Shown here: positions 1-7,386 of the stretch, piece after piece
Layout of the letters: the number at the start of each line of letters is the position of its first letter
Numbering within the stretch: the stretch's first letter is position 1
Origin: Bacteroidales bacterium
Lineage (GTDB): Bacteria > Bacteroidota > Bacteroidia > Bacteroidales > Muribaculaceae
Assembly: GCA_004552395.1 (NCBI GenBank)
Contig: SFOK01000006.1
Span: 1-36,309 of the forward strand
DNA length: 36,309 nt
Direction of reading: 5' to 3'
Notes under the pieces: model-generated
What the model was told of the DNA's origin: nothing
What the model saw: only the letters and a program-made list of their open reading frames with translations
Databases searched by the model: none
Translations under genes and position numbers: made by a program

Positions 1-139
1 TTAGCATTGGACTCGCTGAGCTGCGCATCTGCGACTTCTTGTCTCGGTCACGTAGCTCGCTACGTTCCTTCGTCTGCGAAGCCACATCTGCATCATCCCA
101 GCGACCCTCAGTGTTAACATTTTTTATTAAACAAGCTCT
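1..139 (-). repeat. Structured repeat, copy A
   Basis: This is one copy of a repeat family seen again at 7172-7300 and 7387-7517. Read on the minus strand, it opens with a conserved terminus (AGAGCTTGTTTAATAAAA, then ATGTTAAC) at 139-113. A long imperfect hairpin follows (about 111-17) whose tip is the palindromic core around 49-66 (ACGTAGC and GCTACGT). It closes with GCGAGTCC at 16-9. The other copies have the same order of end, hairpin and closing GCGAGTCC-like end, but the hairpin arms differ in sequence. No reading frame in it looks real. It sits just upstream of the promoter of the BtuG-like gene. Confidence 0.6.
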
Positions 140-170
140 TATGTTTCGCTCGCCGCGAATAATTGGAGGA

Positions 171-205
171 TTTGATTGCGGGGTCAGAAAAATTTGCTAC
201 CTTTG
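171..205 (+). promoter_or_regulatory. Bacteroidetes-type promoter for the riboswitch and BtuG-like gene
   Basis: A TACCTTTG box (198-205) matches the TAnnTTTG -7 element. TTTG at 171-174 could be the -33 element, although the 23-nt spacer is longer than the usual 19-21. Transcription would begin near 212, about 30 nt before the riboswitch. Confidence 0.5.
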
Positions 206-241
206 CGGCGCAGAAAGGCGCGGACCAAACCCGATATCATA

Positions 242-462
242 TTACGTTGGGTCCGTTAACAAGGGAATCAGGTGCAACTCCTGAACAGTACCCGCTGCTG
301 TAAGTCCCCGCTTGAGCCTCAATACTGAAGCTCTGCGAGTCTCCGTTATGAAGGCCGCTTGAGCTACTCGAAGGCTCGCGATGCGGTTCCGCATGGCCAT
401 TGCTTCGCCACCCGAAGCGAGAAGGCGCGATGAACCCGGGATAAGTCAGAAGACCTTCCTTT
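242..462 (+). promoter_or_regulatory. Cobalamin (B12) riboswitch
   Basis: The leader carries the conserved words of the cobalamin aptamer in order: AAGGGAATCAGGTGCAACTCC at about 260-281 (written here only as the region), CCCGCTGCTGTAAGTCCCCG at 291-310, an internal variable arm, a GCCAC segment at 408-412, and the B12-box-like AAGTCAGAAGACC at 443-455. It lies between a promoter and the start of a BtuG-like gene at 666, which is the expected place for a B12-repressed leader. Boundaries are approximate because I could not run a covariance model. Confidence 0.9.
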
Positions 463-558
463 CCGCTATCTGACCGACAAGCCTGCGGGAGTATGGGCGA
501 CTCGTGACTTCCTTTTCCCGGCCTTCCGAGCCGGATCCCGAAGCACCATATCCCCCCT

Positions 559-613
559 GCTGATGCGCTTGTCGCGACGGATCAATCCGCGGCCGGCGCA
601 GCGTCGTTTTTTT
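559..613 (+). terminator. Possible riboswitch expression-platform terminator
   Basis: About 100 nt after the B12 box, GC-rich segments can pair (TGCGC at 564-568 with GCGCA at 596-600, or CGACG at 575-579 with CGTCG at 602-606). Seven T residues follow at 607-613, still 52 nt before the start codon. This arrangement would allow ligand-controlled termination. The competing anti-terminator pairing was not worked out, so the mechanism is an inference. Confidence 0.4.
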
Positions 614-665
614 GTCTCTTGCGTCTTGCCGCAACGCGTTGTGAATAAAATAAATATACTACGAT

Positions 666-1961
666 ATGCTAAAAACGCTCGCTATTTCTATTGCCCTTTG
701 CGGCAGCCTCGCAGCGTCGGTCCGCGCCGACAATCAGGCTGTGGAGAGGCTGATAGTGCTCGATGAGGGCACTTGGCAGGCCGACAACGGACGCCTCTCT
801 TACTACGAAGACGGTCAGGTGATATCCAACTCCTGGTTCCGCGACGTGAACGGATACAAACTCGGCGACACGCCTGAGGATATAATTCAGGTTCGCGATA
901 ATCTCATAGCCATATCAGTGAACTGGTCCAACATAATCCAGTTTATCGACGAACAGGGCAAAGCTGTGGCGGCCACCGAGGATATCCCCAACAACCGCAA
1001 AATGGCCACCGACGGCGAGTATGTCTACGTCACGAGCTACGGCCATGAGTGCGGCACGGTTGACGGCACAGTCAGCTTCTCCAAGGGATTTGTGGCCAAG
1101 ATCGACGCCACGACCTTCAAAGTGGTGAAAGCGGTCGAAGTGGGCTACGAGCCTGAAGGGATCGCCCTCTACAAAGGGAAGCTCTTTGTGGCCAATTCGG
1201 GAGGATACGCCTTCCAAGAGGATCACGACTACGATCACACGGTGAGTGTGATCGACGCTGCCACCATGAATGCGGAACGCACTGTGGATGTGGAGCATAT
1301 CAACCTCTACGGCGACCTCTCGCAGAGCGGACAGTTCCTCTGCATCAACTCCGCCGGCGACTACTACGAAAAGATGCCCGCCACTATCATCCTCGACTGC
1401 GACAAGGTACTCGCGGGCGAACCGGATACCGACTGCTTCACCGCGCTCGACTATTCGGCAACTGTCAACTGTACGAATGCTGAGGAGAATTTCTTCGCTG
1501 TCGGCTCGTCTTATTCCTACCTCACCAACACCTATGAGTTCAATTACCTCACCCTGAATCCGCGCGAGATCATGGGATACGAAGAGGGCGAAGGGGTCTA
1601 CGACTCCATGCCGGGCGATCTCAAGGCGAAGCTGCAGGAGATGCAGCAGCCTTACGGCCTCTACGTAAACCCCTACACGAAAGAAATCTACGCCACCGAC
1701 GCGGGCTCTTATACCGGCGCCGGCTCGCTGCTCAGTTTCACGCCTGACGGCTCATACACAGGCTCTTACAAAGTCTATATCAATCCGGGGCATTTTCTGG
1801 CTCTGAAACCGGCCAATTGGAACGGTGTGCAAGGCGTGGAGACTGAAACCTCCGAGGCAGATGCCGATGCTCCGGTCTATAATCTGCAGGGTATCAGAGT
1901 CTCGAATCCGCGCAAGGGCGAAATCTATATCCGCGCCGGCCGCAAGATGATCTGGCGCTGA
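666..1961 (+). CDS. BtuG-like cobalamin-binding beta-propeller protein (YncE family)
   Basis: A 431-residue exported protein with an N-terminal signal peptide cleaved near residue 21 (SVRA|D). Its repeated blades resemble YncE/BtuG propellers, for example VGYEPEGIAL followed by KLFVANSGG at about 160-180, and SVIDAATM shortly after. BtuG proteins of Bacteroides capture B12 on the cell surface for BtuB. The cobalamin riboswitch upstream makes that role likely here. Two features are unusual. No acceptable lipobox precedes the signal-peptide Cys (IALC has Leu at -1), whereas BtuG is normally a lipoprotein. The C terminus (VYNLQGIRV, then KGEIYIRAGRKMIWR) resembles a type IX secretion sorting tail. 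No btuB or btuCDF is visible in the window. The first ATG after the leader is used as start. The function rests on family resemblance and regulation, not on a search. Confidence 0.75.
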   Translation: MLKTLAISIALCGSLAASVRADNQAVERLIVLDEGTWQADNGRLSYYEDGQVISNSWFRDVNGYKLGDTPEDIIQVRDNLIAISVNWSNIIQFIDEQGKAVAATEDIPNNRKMATDGEYVYVTSYGHECGTVDGTVSFSKGFVAKIDATTFKVVKAVEVGYEPEGIALYKGKLFVANSGGYAFQEDHDYDHTVSVIDAATMNAERTVDVEHINLYGDLSQSGQFLCINSAGDYYEKMPATIILDCDKVLAGEPDTDCFTALDYSATVNCTNAEENFFAVGSSYSYLTNTYEFNYLTLNPREIMGYEEGEGVYDSMPGDLKAKLQEMQQPYGLYVNPYTKEIYATDAGSYTGAGSLLSFTPDGSYTGSYKVYINPGHFLALKPANWNGVQGVETETSEADADAPVYNLQGIRVSNPRKGEIYIRAGRKMIWR

Positions 1962-1979
1962 GACTGATTTGACTCAATG

Positions 1980-2015
1980 AGCTACTTTAGCTATCTTAGC
2001 TACTGTAGCTGATTT
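1980..2015 (+). repeat. Degenerate 9-bp tandem repeat (AGCTACNTT)
   Basis: Four consecutive 9-nt units start at 1980, 1989, 1998 and 2007: AGCTACTTT, AGCTATCTT, AGCTACTGT and AGCTGATTT. They begin 18 nt after the stop codon of the BtuG-like gene. A similar 9-nt repeat occurs at 28677-28712. Confidence 0.65.
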
Positions 2016-2055
2016 GGGCGGAATATCAAACTTTTGGGGCGCGCAGGTGTCTATA

Positions 2056-2087
2056 TTTGTGAGTTGAACTCTTATTTTGTAACTTTG
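2056..2087 (+). promoter_or_regulatory. Bacteroidetes promoter for the DUF1573 pair
   Basis: TTTG at 2056-2059 and TAACTTTG at 2080-2087 are separated by 20 nt, a textbook -33/-7 arrangement. The predicted start near 2094 leaves a leader of about 125 nt before the first DUF1573 gene, in which I recognise no known riboswitch. Confidence 0.7.
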
Positions 2088-2217
2088 CATTGCGGCGGCT
2101 CTGCGAGGCAGCAAAGCAGCTGTTGCGCGGATCTGCAACGCTCAGCAGGGGCTATTCAGCTACCTTGAGTTCTTTGTAACGCCGGTGCAAAGATCAACAG
2201 TTTAACACATTTACAAG

Positions 2218-2619
2218 ATGAAACATACAAAAATAGTGCTGCTCATAGCCCTCATGGCTATATTCTGCAGCTTCGGCATGGAGGCCAAAGGCAAAAAGGC
2301 CCGCGCTCAGTTTACCGAATACAAATACGATCTGGGCAATGTGCCCGAAAAGGGTGGCCCGGTGAGCCATGAATTTAAATTCACCAACACAGGTGACGGC
2401 AACCTGATCATCATCGACGCTTCCACGACCTGCGGCTGCACCCGCCCGGAATACCCTAAGAATCCTATCGCTCCGGGCAAGAGCGGCAAGATCAAGGTTA
2501 CTTACCTACCCGACCACCGTCCCGGTCCGATCGACCGCACCATAACGGTACGCACCAACGGCAACCCGAAGAAGGTACGTCTGCGTATTTTAGGCAATGT
2601 GATTCCGGGCAAGAAATAA
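2218..2619 (+). CDS. DUF1573 domain exported protein (short)
   Basis: A 133-residue protein: signal peptide of about 23 residues (cleavage near MEAKG) followed by a single DUF1573 beta-sandwich. The family hallmark TTCGCTRPEYPKNPIAPGKS is visible at about 63-82, with the Cys-Gly-Cys pair and the following P-x-x-I-x-P-G segment. DUF1573 proteins are abundant exported proteins of Bacteroidetes with no settled biochemical role. The gene lies 8 nt before a larger DUF1573 gene and shares its promoter, so the two are probably co-expressed. Confidence 0.85.
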   Translation: MKHTKIVLLIALMAIFCSFGMEAKGKKARAQFTEYKYDLGNVPEKGGPVSHEFKFTNTGDGNLIIIDASTTCGCTRPEYPKNPIAPGKSGKIKVTYLPDHRPGPIDRTITVRTNGNPKKVRLRILGNVIPGKK

Positions 2620-2627
2620 GAGCCGCC

Positions 2628-3716
2628 ATGCTTCCGAATATCCGACACTTAGCGGCAGCTGCCGCGCTCTTGGCCGCTACCGCTTCGCTGACAGCGGACA
2701 ATATACGCTGGCTTTCGACCGACTACGATTTCGGAGCTTTCCGCGAAGCCGAAGGGAAGCGTTCGGGCAGCGTTCAGTTCGTCAACGAAGGCACGGAGCC
2801 GACTATCATCACGCGCGTGAAACCGACGTGCGGCTGCACGGTGGCTGAGTACACCGAGGGCGAGATAGCTCCCGGCGACACGGCCACTGTCTCCTTCACC
2901 TACAACCCGGCAGGACGTCCGGGCCGCTTCGAGAAACATATCAAAGTGTATACCGGCGAGAACGAGGACCTCACCTCGGTGACGATCCGCGGCACAGTGA
3001 TAGGCGCGCCCAACACTCTGGCGCGGGAATATCCTGTGGTGGCAGGCGCCCTGCGTCTGTCAACCGACTCCATAGCGATGGGGCATCTCAAGCGCGGATC
3101 GGCCCGCAACGAGTTTCTGCACGGCTACAATCAGTCGGCCGACACACTCTCGCTGAGCTGGAAGGCGCTGCCGAAAGGGCTCTCTCTTGGAGTGTCGTCA
3201 CACAGGATCGCACCGGGCGACATATTCACTCTCAGCGTTTATCTGAACTCGGCCGAGCTGGAGACTCCCGGGCTCAACGACCTCACCGTGCCTCTCACTG
3301 TGGCGCAAGCCGACGGCAGCAACGCTTCGGTCGACCTGAATGTGCGTGTCTCCGCCGACCCGGATATGAGCCGCCTTTCGAAGAAGCAGCTCGCCGAGGC
3401 TCCGGGGATAATCCTCTATCCCACAGTGGTTGAGATCGGCACCGTGAAAGGTTCCGACAAGCCGAAGAAGGTGCAGGTAAATGTGACCAACGAAGGTAAG
3501 TCGACACTGAAAATAGCCCGCGTCTACTCCACCTCACCGGCTGTGAAGGTGAAGTCGATGCCGAGCCGGATAAAGCCCGGCAAAGAGTTCAAGATCACTG
3601 TGGAGGTGACACCGGAGAAGATTCCCGGCGACCTATTCAGCCTCCCGGTAGAAGTGATCTCCAACGACCCGTATCACCCCTCGGTCACTTTCCGCATAGT
3701 AGGCAACAGGAAGTAA
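2628..3716 (+). CDS. DUF1573 domain exported protein (long)
   Basis: A 362-residue exported protein with a signal peptide ending near residue 23 (ASLTA|D). The N-terminal DUF1573 domain carries KPTCGCTVAEYTEGEIAPGD at about 64-83. At least one more Ig-like beta-sandwich follows in the C-terminal third (EIGTVKGSDKPKKVQVNVTN region, then SNDPYHPSVTF near the end). It starts 8 nt after the short DUF1573 gene. The two share the CGCT core but differ in length and domain number, so this looks like an old duplication. No enzymatic motif was seen. Confidence 0.85.
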   Translation: MLPNIRHLAAAAALLAATASLTADNIRWLSTDYDFGAFREAEGKRSGSVQFVNEGTEPTIITRVKPTCGCTVAEYTEGEIAPGDTATVSFTYNPAGRPGRFEKHIKVYTGENEDLTSVTIRGTVIGAPNTLAREYPVVAGALRLSTDSIAMGHLKRGSARNEFLHGYNQSADTLSLSWKALPKGLSLGVSSHRIAPGDIFTLSVYLNSAELETPGLNDLTVPLTVAQADGSNASVDLNVRVSADPDMSRLSKKQLAEAPGIILYPTVVEIGTVKGSDKPKKVQVNVTNEGKSTLKIARVYSTSPAVKVKSMPSRIKPGKEFKITVEVTPEKIPGDLFSLPVEVISNDPYHPSVTFRIVGNRK

Positions 3717-4027
3717 CCCCCCACCTTGAGGAAGTTACCGCATTGCTTCGGAGAGGACAGTGGACCTCTCTGCGGGCAATCTATTAACAGCCGACACTCT
3801 ATAATTTGAGAATAAGTAATTCTCAGAAATTAGATAATATAAACTTTAACCGTAAGTCAAATAACTGCTTATGAAATTTTGAAGCCTTTTGAGTGTTTTT
3901 TTCGCTTTCGTTCAGTTGCTTAGAACACGCTAAGCTCCTTCACTCAATCAAAAAAATCATCTCAAAATTCAATCAAAATTTCTATAGGCTAATTTCTTCG
4001 ACTTACTTAATCTTACAAACCGATATC
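3717..4027. other. 311-nt intergenic region upstream of meaB
   Basis: Apart from the hairpin at 3742-3780, this is AT-rich non-coding DNA. The open frame upstream of meaB here has low-complexity, AT-rich content unlike the downstream protein, so it is not counted as coding. Two words are shared with the bioB leader: about 31 nt at 3816-3846 and CTTCGACTTACTTA at 3996-4009. No clear TAnnTTTG box was found for meaB. Confidence 0.5.
3742..3780 (+). terminator. Hairpin after the DUF1573 pair
   Basis: ATTGC (742-746 of this kilobase) pairs with GCAAT (776-780), and GAGAGG (751-756) with CCTCTC (765-770). The structure lies 26 nt after the stop codon. No T tract follows, so it may act as a weak terminator or an mRNA 3'-end stabiliser. 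Confidence 0.4.
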
Positions 4028-5122
4028 ATGGAACATCCCGAAAACGATTCAAAATATAAAGGGCTGCAGGTCAACAGCGGTGTTAAGTCGCAACCTACAG
4101 TGAATCCCTATCTGCGTCCGCGCCGAGCGCCGAGGCAGATGACCCCGGCTGAGTATGTGGAGGGTATCCGCAAGTGCGATGTGAGTGTGCTTGGCCGCGC
4201 CGTCACACTCGTGGAGAGCACCAACGACGCTCATCAGGCGATAGCGCAGGAGGTGATAGAGAAGTGTCTCCCCTTCACCGGCAACTCGCGCCGCATCGGC
4301 ATCACGGGCGTACCCGGCGCCGGCAAGTCGACGTCGATTGATGCCTTCGGCCTGCATGTGCTTGGCAAAGGGAGCAAGCTGGCCGTGCTCGCCATAGACC
4401 CTTCGAGCGAACGCACCAAGGGCTCGATACTCGGCGACAAGACCCGCATGGAACGTCTTTCGCAGCAGAAGAACGCCTTTATACGTCCTTCCCCTTCGGC
4501 AGGCTCTCTGGGCGGCGTGGCGCGCAAGACCCGCGAGACAATCGTGCTCTGCGAGGCAGCCGGTTACGACACTATCTTTGTGGAGACAGTGGGTGTGGGC
4601 CAGAGCGAGACGGCCGTGCAGTCTATGGTTGACTTCTTCCTGCTCATACAGCTTGCCGGCACAGGCGACGAGCTGCAGGGGATCAAGCGAGGCATCATGG
4701 AGATGGCCGACGGCATAGTGATCAACAAGGCCGACGGCGACAACATACCGAAAGCCGAGCTCGCCGCGGCTCAGTTCCGCAACGCGCTGCATCTCTTCCC
4801 GCCCACGCCGAGCAAATGGGTGCCCGAGGTGCTCTGTTACTCAGGATATTATGAGCTTGGCATCGACAAGGTTTGGGATATGATAGACCGCTATTTCGAC
4901 TTTGTGAAGGCCTCCGGCTACTTCGAGCGTAAACGCAACGAACAGGCCCGCTACTGGATGCTCGAGACTATCAACGAGCAGCTTAAGTCGAGTTTCTATC
5001 ATCAGCCTCAGGTGAAGGAGCTGCTTGAGCAGAAGGAACTTCGTGTGCTCAACAACGAACAGTCATCGTTCACAGCCGCCAAGGATGTGCTCGACTTCTA
5101 CTTCGATACCCTCCGGAAATAA
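4028..5122 (+). CDS. meaB: Methylmalonyl-CoA mutase-associated GTPase (MeaB/ArgK family)
   Basis: A 364-residue cytosolic GTPase of the SIMIBI class. The G1/Walker A motif GVPGAGKST is at 94-102. DPSSERTKGSILGDKTRM and ETVGVGQSE are the characteristic MeaB switch motifs, and VINKADGDN is the base-specificity motif. MeaB gates cofactor loading and protects B12-dependent methylmalonyl-CoA mutase in the succinate-propionate route. The mutase genes are not in this window. I chose the ATG at 4028. The upstream in-frame extension from 3893 is AT-rich and unlike family members. It converges on bioB across a strong shared terminator. Confidence 0.93.
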   Translation: MEHPENDSKYKGLQVNSGVKSQPTVNPYLRPRRAPRQMTPAEYVEGIRKCDVSVLGRAVTLVESTNDAHQAIAQEVIEKCLPFTGNSRRIGITGVPGAGKSTSIDAFGLHVLGKGSKLAVLAIDPSSERTKGSILGDKTRMERLSQQKNAFIRPSPSAGSLGGVARKTRETIVLCEAAGYDTIFVETVGVGQSETAVQSMVDFFLLIQLAGTGDELQGIKRGIMEMADGIVINKADGDNIPKAELAAAQFRNALHLFPPTPSKWVPEVLCYSGYYELGIDKVWDMIDRYFDFVKASGYFERKRNEQARYWMLETINEQLKSSFYHQPQVKELLEQKELRVLNNEQSSFTAAKDVLDFYFDTLRK

Positions 5123-5140
5123 ATTGCCCTTTTTCAGGGG

Positions 5141-5185
5141 AAAATATTTACGCTCAGAGATTAGATCCCTGAGCGTAAATATTTT
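5141..5185. terminator. Perfect bidirectional terminator between meaB and bioB
   Basis: AAAATATTTACGCTCAG (5141-5157) and CTGAGCGTAAATATTTT (5169-5185) form a flawless 17-bp stem with an 11-nt loop. The A-run and T-run ends give U-rich 3' ends on both strands, suitable for terminating meaB (+) and bioB (-). A small CCCT/AGGG hairpin lies just before it. Confidence 0.85.
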
Positions 5186-5229
5186 ATATCTAAAGACTTA
5201 GACCGTATTGATCCGGGAAGGTCGGCTTA

Positions 5230-6207
5230 TCAGATGGTGAAGGAGGCTGCGGCGAGGAGTTCGCGGTCTTCGTCCATTGTGTTGCCTATTGAAGTGAGGA
5301 GGTCGCCCACGATAGCGCCGTTGATGCCGCCGCGGAGGATTCGGAGAGTCGACTCTCGGCTCAGTCTCCTACGGCCGCCGGCGAAGCGGATCGTGAGCTT
5401 CGGGAGCAGGAAACGGAACACGGCTATGGTGCGGATCACCTCATCTTCACTGATGAGCGGCTGATTCTCGAGCGGAGTGCCGGGTATCGGATTGAGGATG
5501 TTGACCGGCACCGAGTCGACGCCGAGATCGCGGAGCTCCAGGGCGAGGTCTACGCGGTCGGCCATGCTCTCGCCCATCCCTATGATGCCGCCCGAGCATA
5601 CTTGCAGACCGGCTTGGCGGGCCGCCGCGATAGTGCGTTTCTTGTCAGCCGGCGTATGGGAGGTGCAGAGAGTCGTGAAGAAGCTCTCGCTAGTCTCCAG
5701 GTTGCAGTGATAGCGGGTCACACCCGCCTGGCGGAGCATATCCATCTCCTCGCGGGACAGCAGGCCCATGGAGGCGCAGAGGCTGAGGCCCGTCTCGCGG
5801 CCCAGCGTGCGGTACATATCGCAGAAGGCAGGGAGATCTTTCTCTGTGACTCGACGTCCGCTGGTGACGAGCGAGAAACGCCGGACCCCCGAGTCCTCGT
5901 TGAGGCGGGCGACACGGAGTGTCTCCTGCGGGTCCACGAAGTTGTAAGTGTCGCATCCGCTGTGATGACGAGTGGCCTGTGCGCACCATTTGCAGTCTTC
6001 GCCGCAGAGTCCGCTGCGGGCGTTGATAATCGAGCAGGTGTCGAAACGGCTGCCGCAGAAATGGATACGCAACTCATTAGCTGCGTCGCAGAGTGTGTCG
6101 AGATCTTCGACGGCCGCGAGGCTTAACGCCTCGTCGCGACTGACGCCCTCGCCAGAGGCCAAGATCCGGTCTCTGAGCGCATATATCTGTTCAGTTTCTT
6201 TATTCAT
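5230..6207 (-). CDS. bioB: Biotin synthase
   Basis: A 325-residue radical SAM enzyme converting dethiobiotin to biotin. The AdoMet-cluster motif is C68-GED-C72-KW-C75. Further hallmarks are YHCNLETS, VCSGGIIGMGE at about 203-213, and the conserved Arg in the IRFAGGR strand (R274). Of the usual [2Fe-2S] ligands of the E. coli-type enzyme, the counterparts of Cys128 (C144), Cys188 (C204) and Arg260 (R274) are present. The counterpart of Cys97 appears to be Ser112 (RFSLVTSGR), and an extra Cys is present at 168. The ATG at 6207 is preferred to a TTG three codons upstream. The gene has its own promoter, divergent from rex. No other biotin genes are in the window. Confidence 0.93.
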   Translation of the reverse strand: MNKETEQIYALRDRILASGEGVSRDEALSLAAVEDLDTLCDAANELRIHFCGSRFDTCSIINARSGLCGEDCKWCAQATRHHSGCDTYNFVDPQETLRVARLNEDSGVRRFSLVTSGRRVTEKDLPAFCDMYRTLGRETGLSLCASMGLLSREEMDMLRQAGVTRYHCNLETSESFFTTLCTSHTPADKKRTIAAARQAGLQVCSGGIIGMGESMADRVDLALELRDLGVDSVPVNILNPIPGTPLENQPLISEDEVIRTIAVFRFLLPKLTIRFAGGRRRLSRESTLRILRGGINGAIVGDLLTSIGNTMDEDRELLAAASFTI

Positions 6208-6268
6208 GGCTTGCAATATGTAATTCTCAAAAATTAGTTAATATTAACTTCGACTTACTTATGTTCGG

Positions 6269-6276
6269 CAAAGTTA
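6269..6276 (-). promoter_or_regulatory. -7 box of the bioB promoter
   Basis: On the minus strand this reads TAACTTTG, matching TAnnTTTG. It would start a transcript about 55 nt before the bioB ATG. No clear -33 TTTG was found. Confidence 0.5.
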
Positions 6277-6416
6277 ACAAAAAATCGCGAGGCTGCGAAG
6301 GGTACTTCCGGGAGTTGGAGGGACGCAGAGTGAAGGGCCCCGACAGCTTTTGCAGGGCGTTCGGGGAAAGTGGGGCGAGGAGGTTTGGAGGGGTTGCCTA
6401 TGTGGGATTTTTTTTG

Positions 6417-6424
6417 TAATTTTG
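6417..6424 (+). promoter_or_regulatory. -7 box of the rex promoter
   Basis: TAATTTTG matches TAnnTTTG and lies 32 nt before the rex ATG. GTTG at 6393-6396, 20 nt upstream, is a near-match to the -33 TTTG. Confidence 0.55.
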
Positions 6425-6455
6425 CACGATTAAGTACCCGTGGGCAAACACCCGA

Positions 6456-7139
6456 ATGAAAGAGCAAAGCAAGCATACTACGGAGAATAGCGAGGAGATG
6501 CACGGCCAGGAACAGAGCCGACCGCAGCTCCCGGAGCCATCGTTGCGCCGTCTGCCGTGGTATCTGGCTTACATAGAGATACTTCGGGACTCAGGAGTGG
6601 TGACCGTGAGTTCGACTCAGATCTCACGCGCCCTGAATGTCGACGCTTCGCAGATAGCCAAGGATCTCTCGCTGCTCGACATCAAGGGGAAGACGCGCAT
6701 AGGCTACGAGATCGACGATCTTGCGTGCGCTCTGTCGGAGTTTCTGGGCTTCCGGACCACCCACAAGGCTTTTGTGATGGGATGCGGCTCGCTCGGAGGC
6801 TCGCTGATGCGCGACAAGGGTCTGAGCAACTACGGCCTGGAGATCGTGTGCGGATTCGACACCAACCCGGAGCTCGTGGGTTCGCAGATCGGCGACGTAC
6901 CCGTGAGGCATATCTCCGAGATGCCCAAATGCCAAAAGGAGATGGGCGCTTCGATAGGGATACTGACCGTACCAGCCGACAAGGCTCAGGAATCGGCCGA
7001 CTATATGGTGGCTGCAGGCCTGACAGGCATCTGGAACTTCACACCTTACCGCATACGAGTGCGCAACGGCATAGCGAAAGCGAACACGCAGATCTACGCT
7101 CACCTGGCGCTGCTCTACAACCGCCTGGAGAGCTTCTGA
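6456..7139 (+). CDS. rex: Redox-sensing transcriptional repressor Rex
   Basis: A 227-residue DNA-binding repressor that senses the NADH/NAD+ ratio. The N-terminal winged helix covers about 28-90, with the recognition segment VSSTQISRALNVDASQIAKD at about 51-70. The Rossmann domain follows, with GCGSLGGSL near 109-117 and an acidic residue at the end of the second strand (GFDTNPELVG). The C-terminal helix (NTQIYAHLALLYNRLESF) is the domain-swap dimer helix. The first about 27 residues are Glu/Gln/Ser-rich and look disordered. I found only a lone Rex half-site (TTGTGAA, 638-644), so no target can be assigned within the window. Confidence 0.93.
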   Translation: MKEQSKHTTENSEEMHGQEQSRPQLPEPSLRRLPWYLAYIEILRDSGVVTVSSTQISRALNVDASQIAKDLSLLDIKGKTRIGYEIDDLACALSEFLGFRTTHKAFVMGCGSLGGSLMRDKGLSNYGLEIVCGFDTNPELVGSQIGDVPVRHISEMPKCQKEMGASIGILTVPADKAQESADYMVAAGLTGIWNFTPYRIRVRNGIAKANTQIYAHLALLYNRLESF

Positions 7140-7171
7140 GATGAGCCCGGAGAGGCCTACTGACCTGATTA

Positions 7172-7300
7172 AGAGTCCGTTGCACAAAATATGTTAACGG
7201 CAGGGCGGCGTGTTTTAGAGGGAATTTCTTGAGTTGAAGAAGGAGCGATGCGGGCATCGCGACTGATGAAACTCGAAGAAATTCACTGGAAAGACGCCGG
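7172..7300 (+). repeat. Structured repeat, copy B
   Basis: It begins with the conserved terminus (AGAGTCCGTTGCACAAAATA, then TGTTAAC) at 7172-7198. A long near-perfect hairpin follows: GGCGT with ACGCC on the outside, GAATTTCTTGAGTT (7222-7235) with AACTCGAAGAAATTC (7270-7284), and the tip GCGATGC-GG-GCATCGC (7245-7260). Its first 34 nt match the inverse of 7484-7517 at 32 positions. Confidence 0.7.
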
Positions 7301-7386
7301 ACCGAAAGAAGTTTAAACTAAAATCAGAGTATATGCTGAAAATTTGTAAACGTACTTAAGCAAATAAGAAATGCAAAAGAGCAAAA

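Noticed and set aside
39..284. 81-codon open frame at the left edge
   Set aside because: It covers a structured repeat, a promoter and the riboswitch start, so it is not coding.
638..644. TTGTGAA as a Rex operator before the BtuG-like gene
   Set aside because: Only one half-site is present. The expected inverted TTCACAA is absent.
3893..4027. N-terminal extension of MeaB by 45 residues
   Set aside because: The segment is AT-rich, low complexity and unlike the family start. ATG 4028 gives a normal-length protein.
6361..6396. G-rich run upstream of rex as a G-quadruplex
   Set aside because: Only two four-G tracts are close together. The remaining tracts are short or distant, so the pattern is weaker than at 36200.
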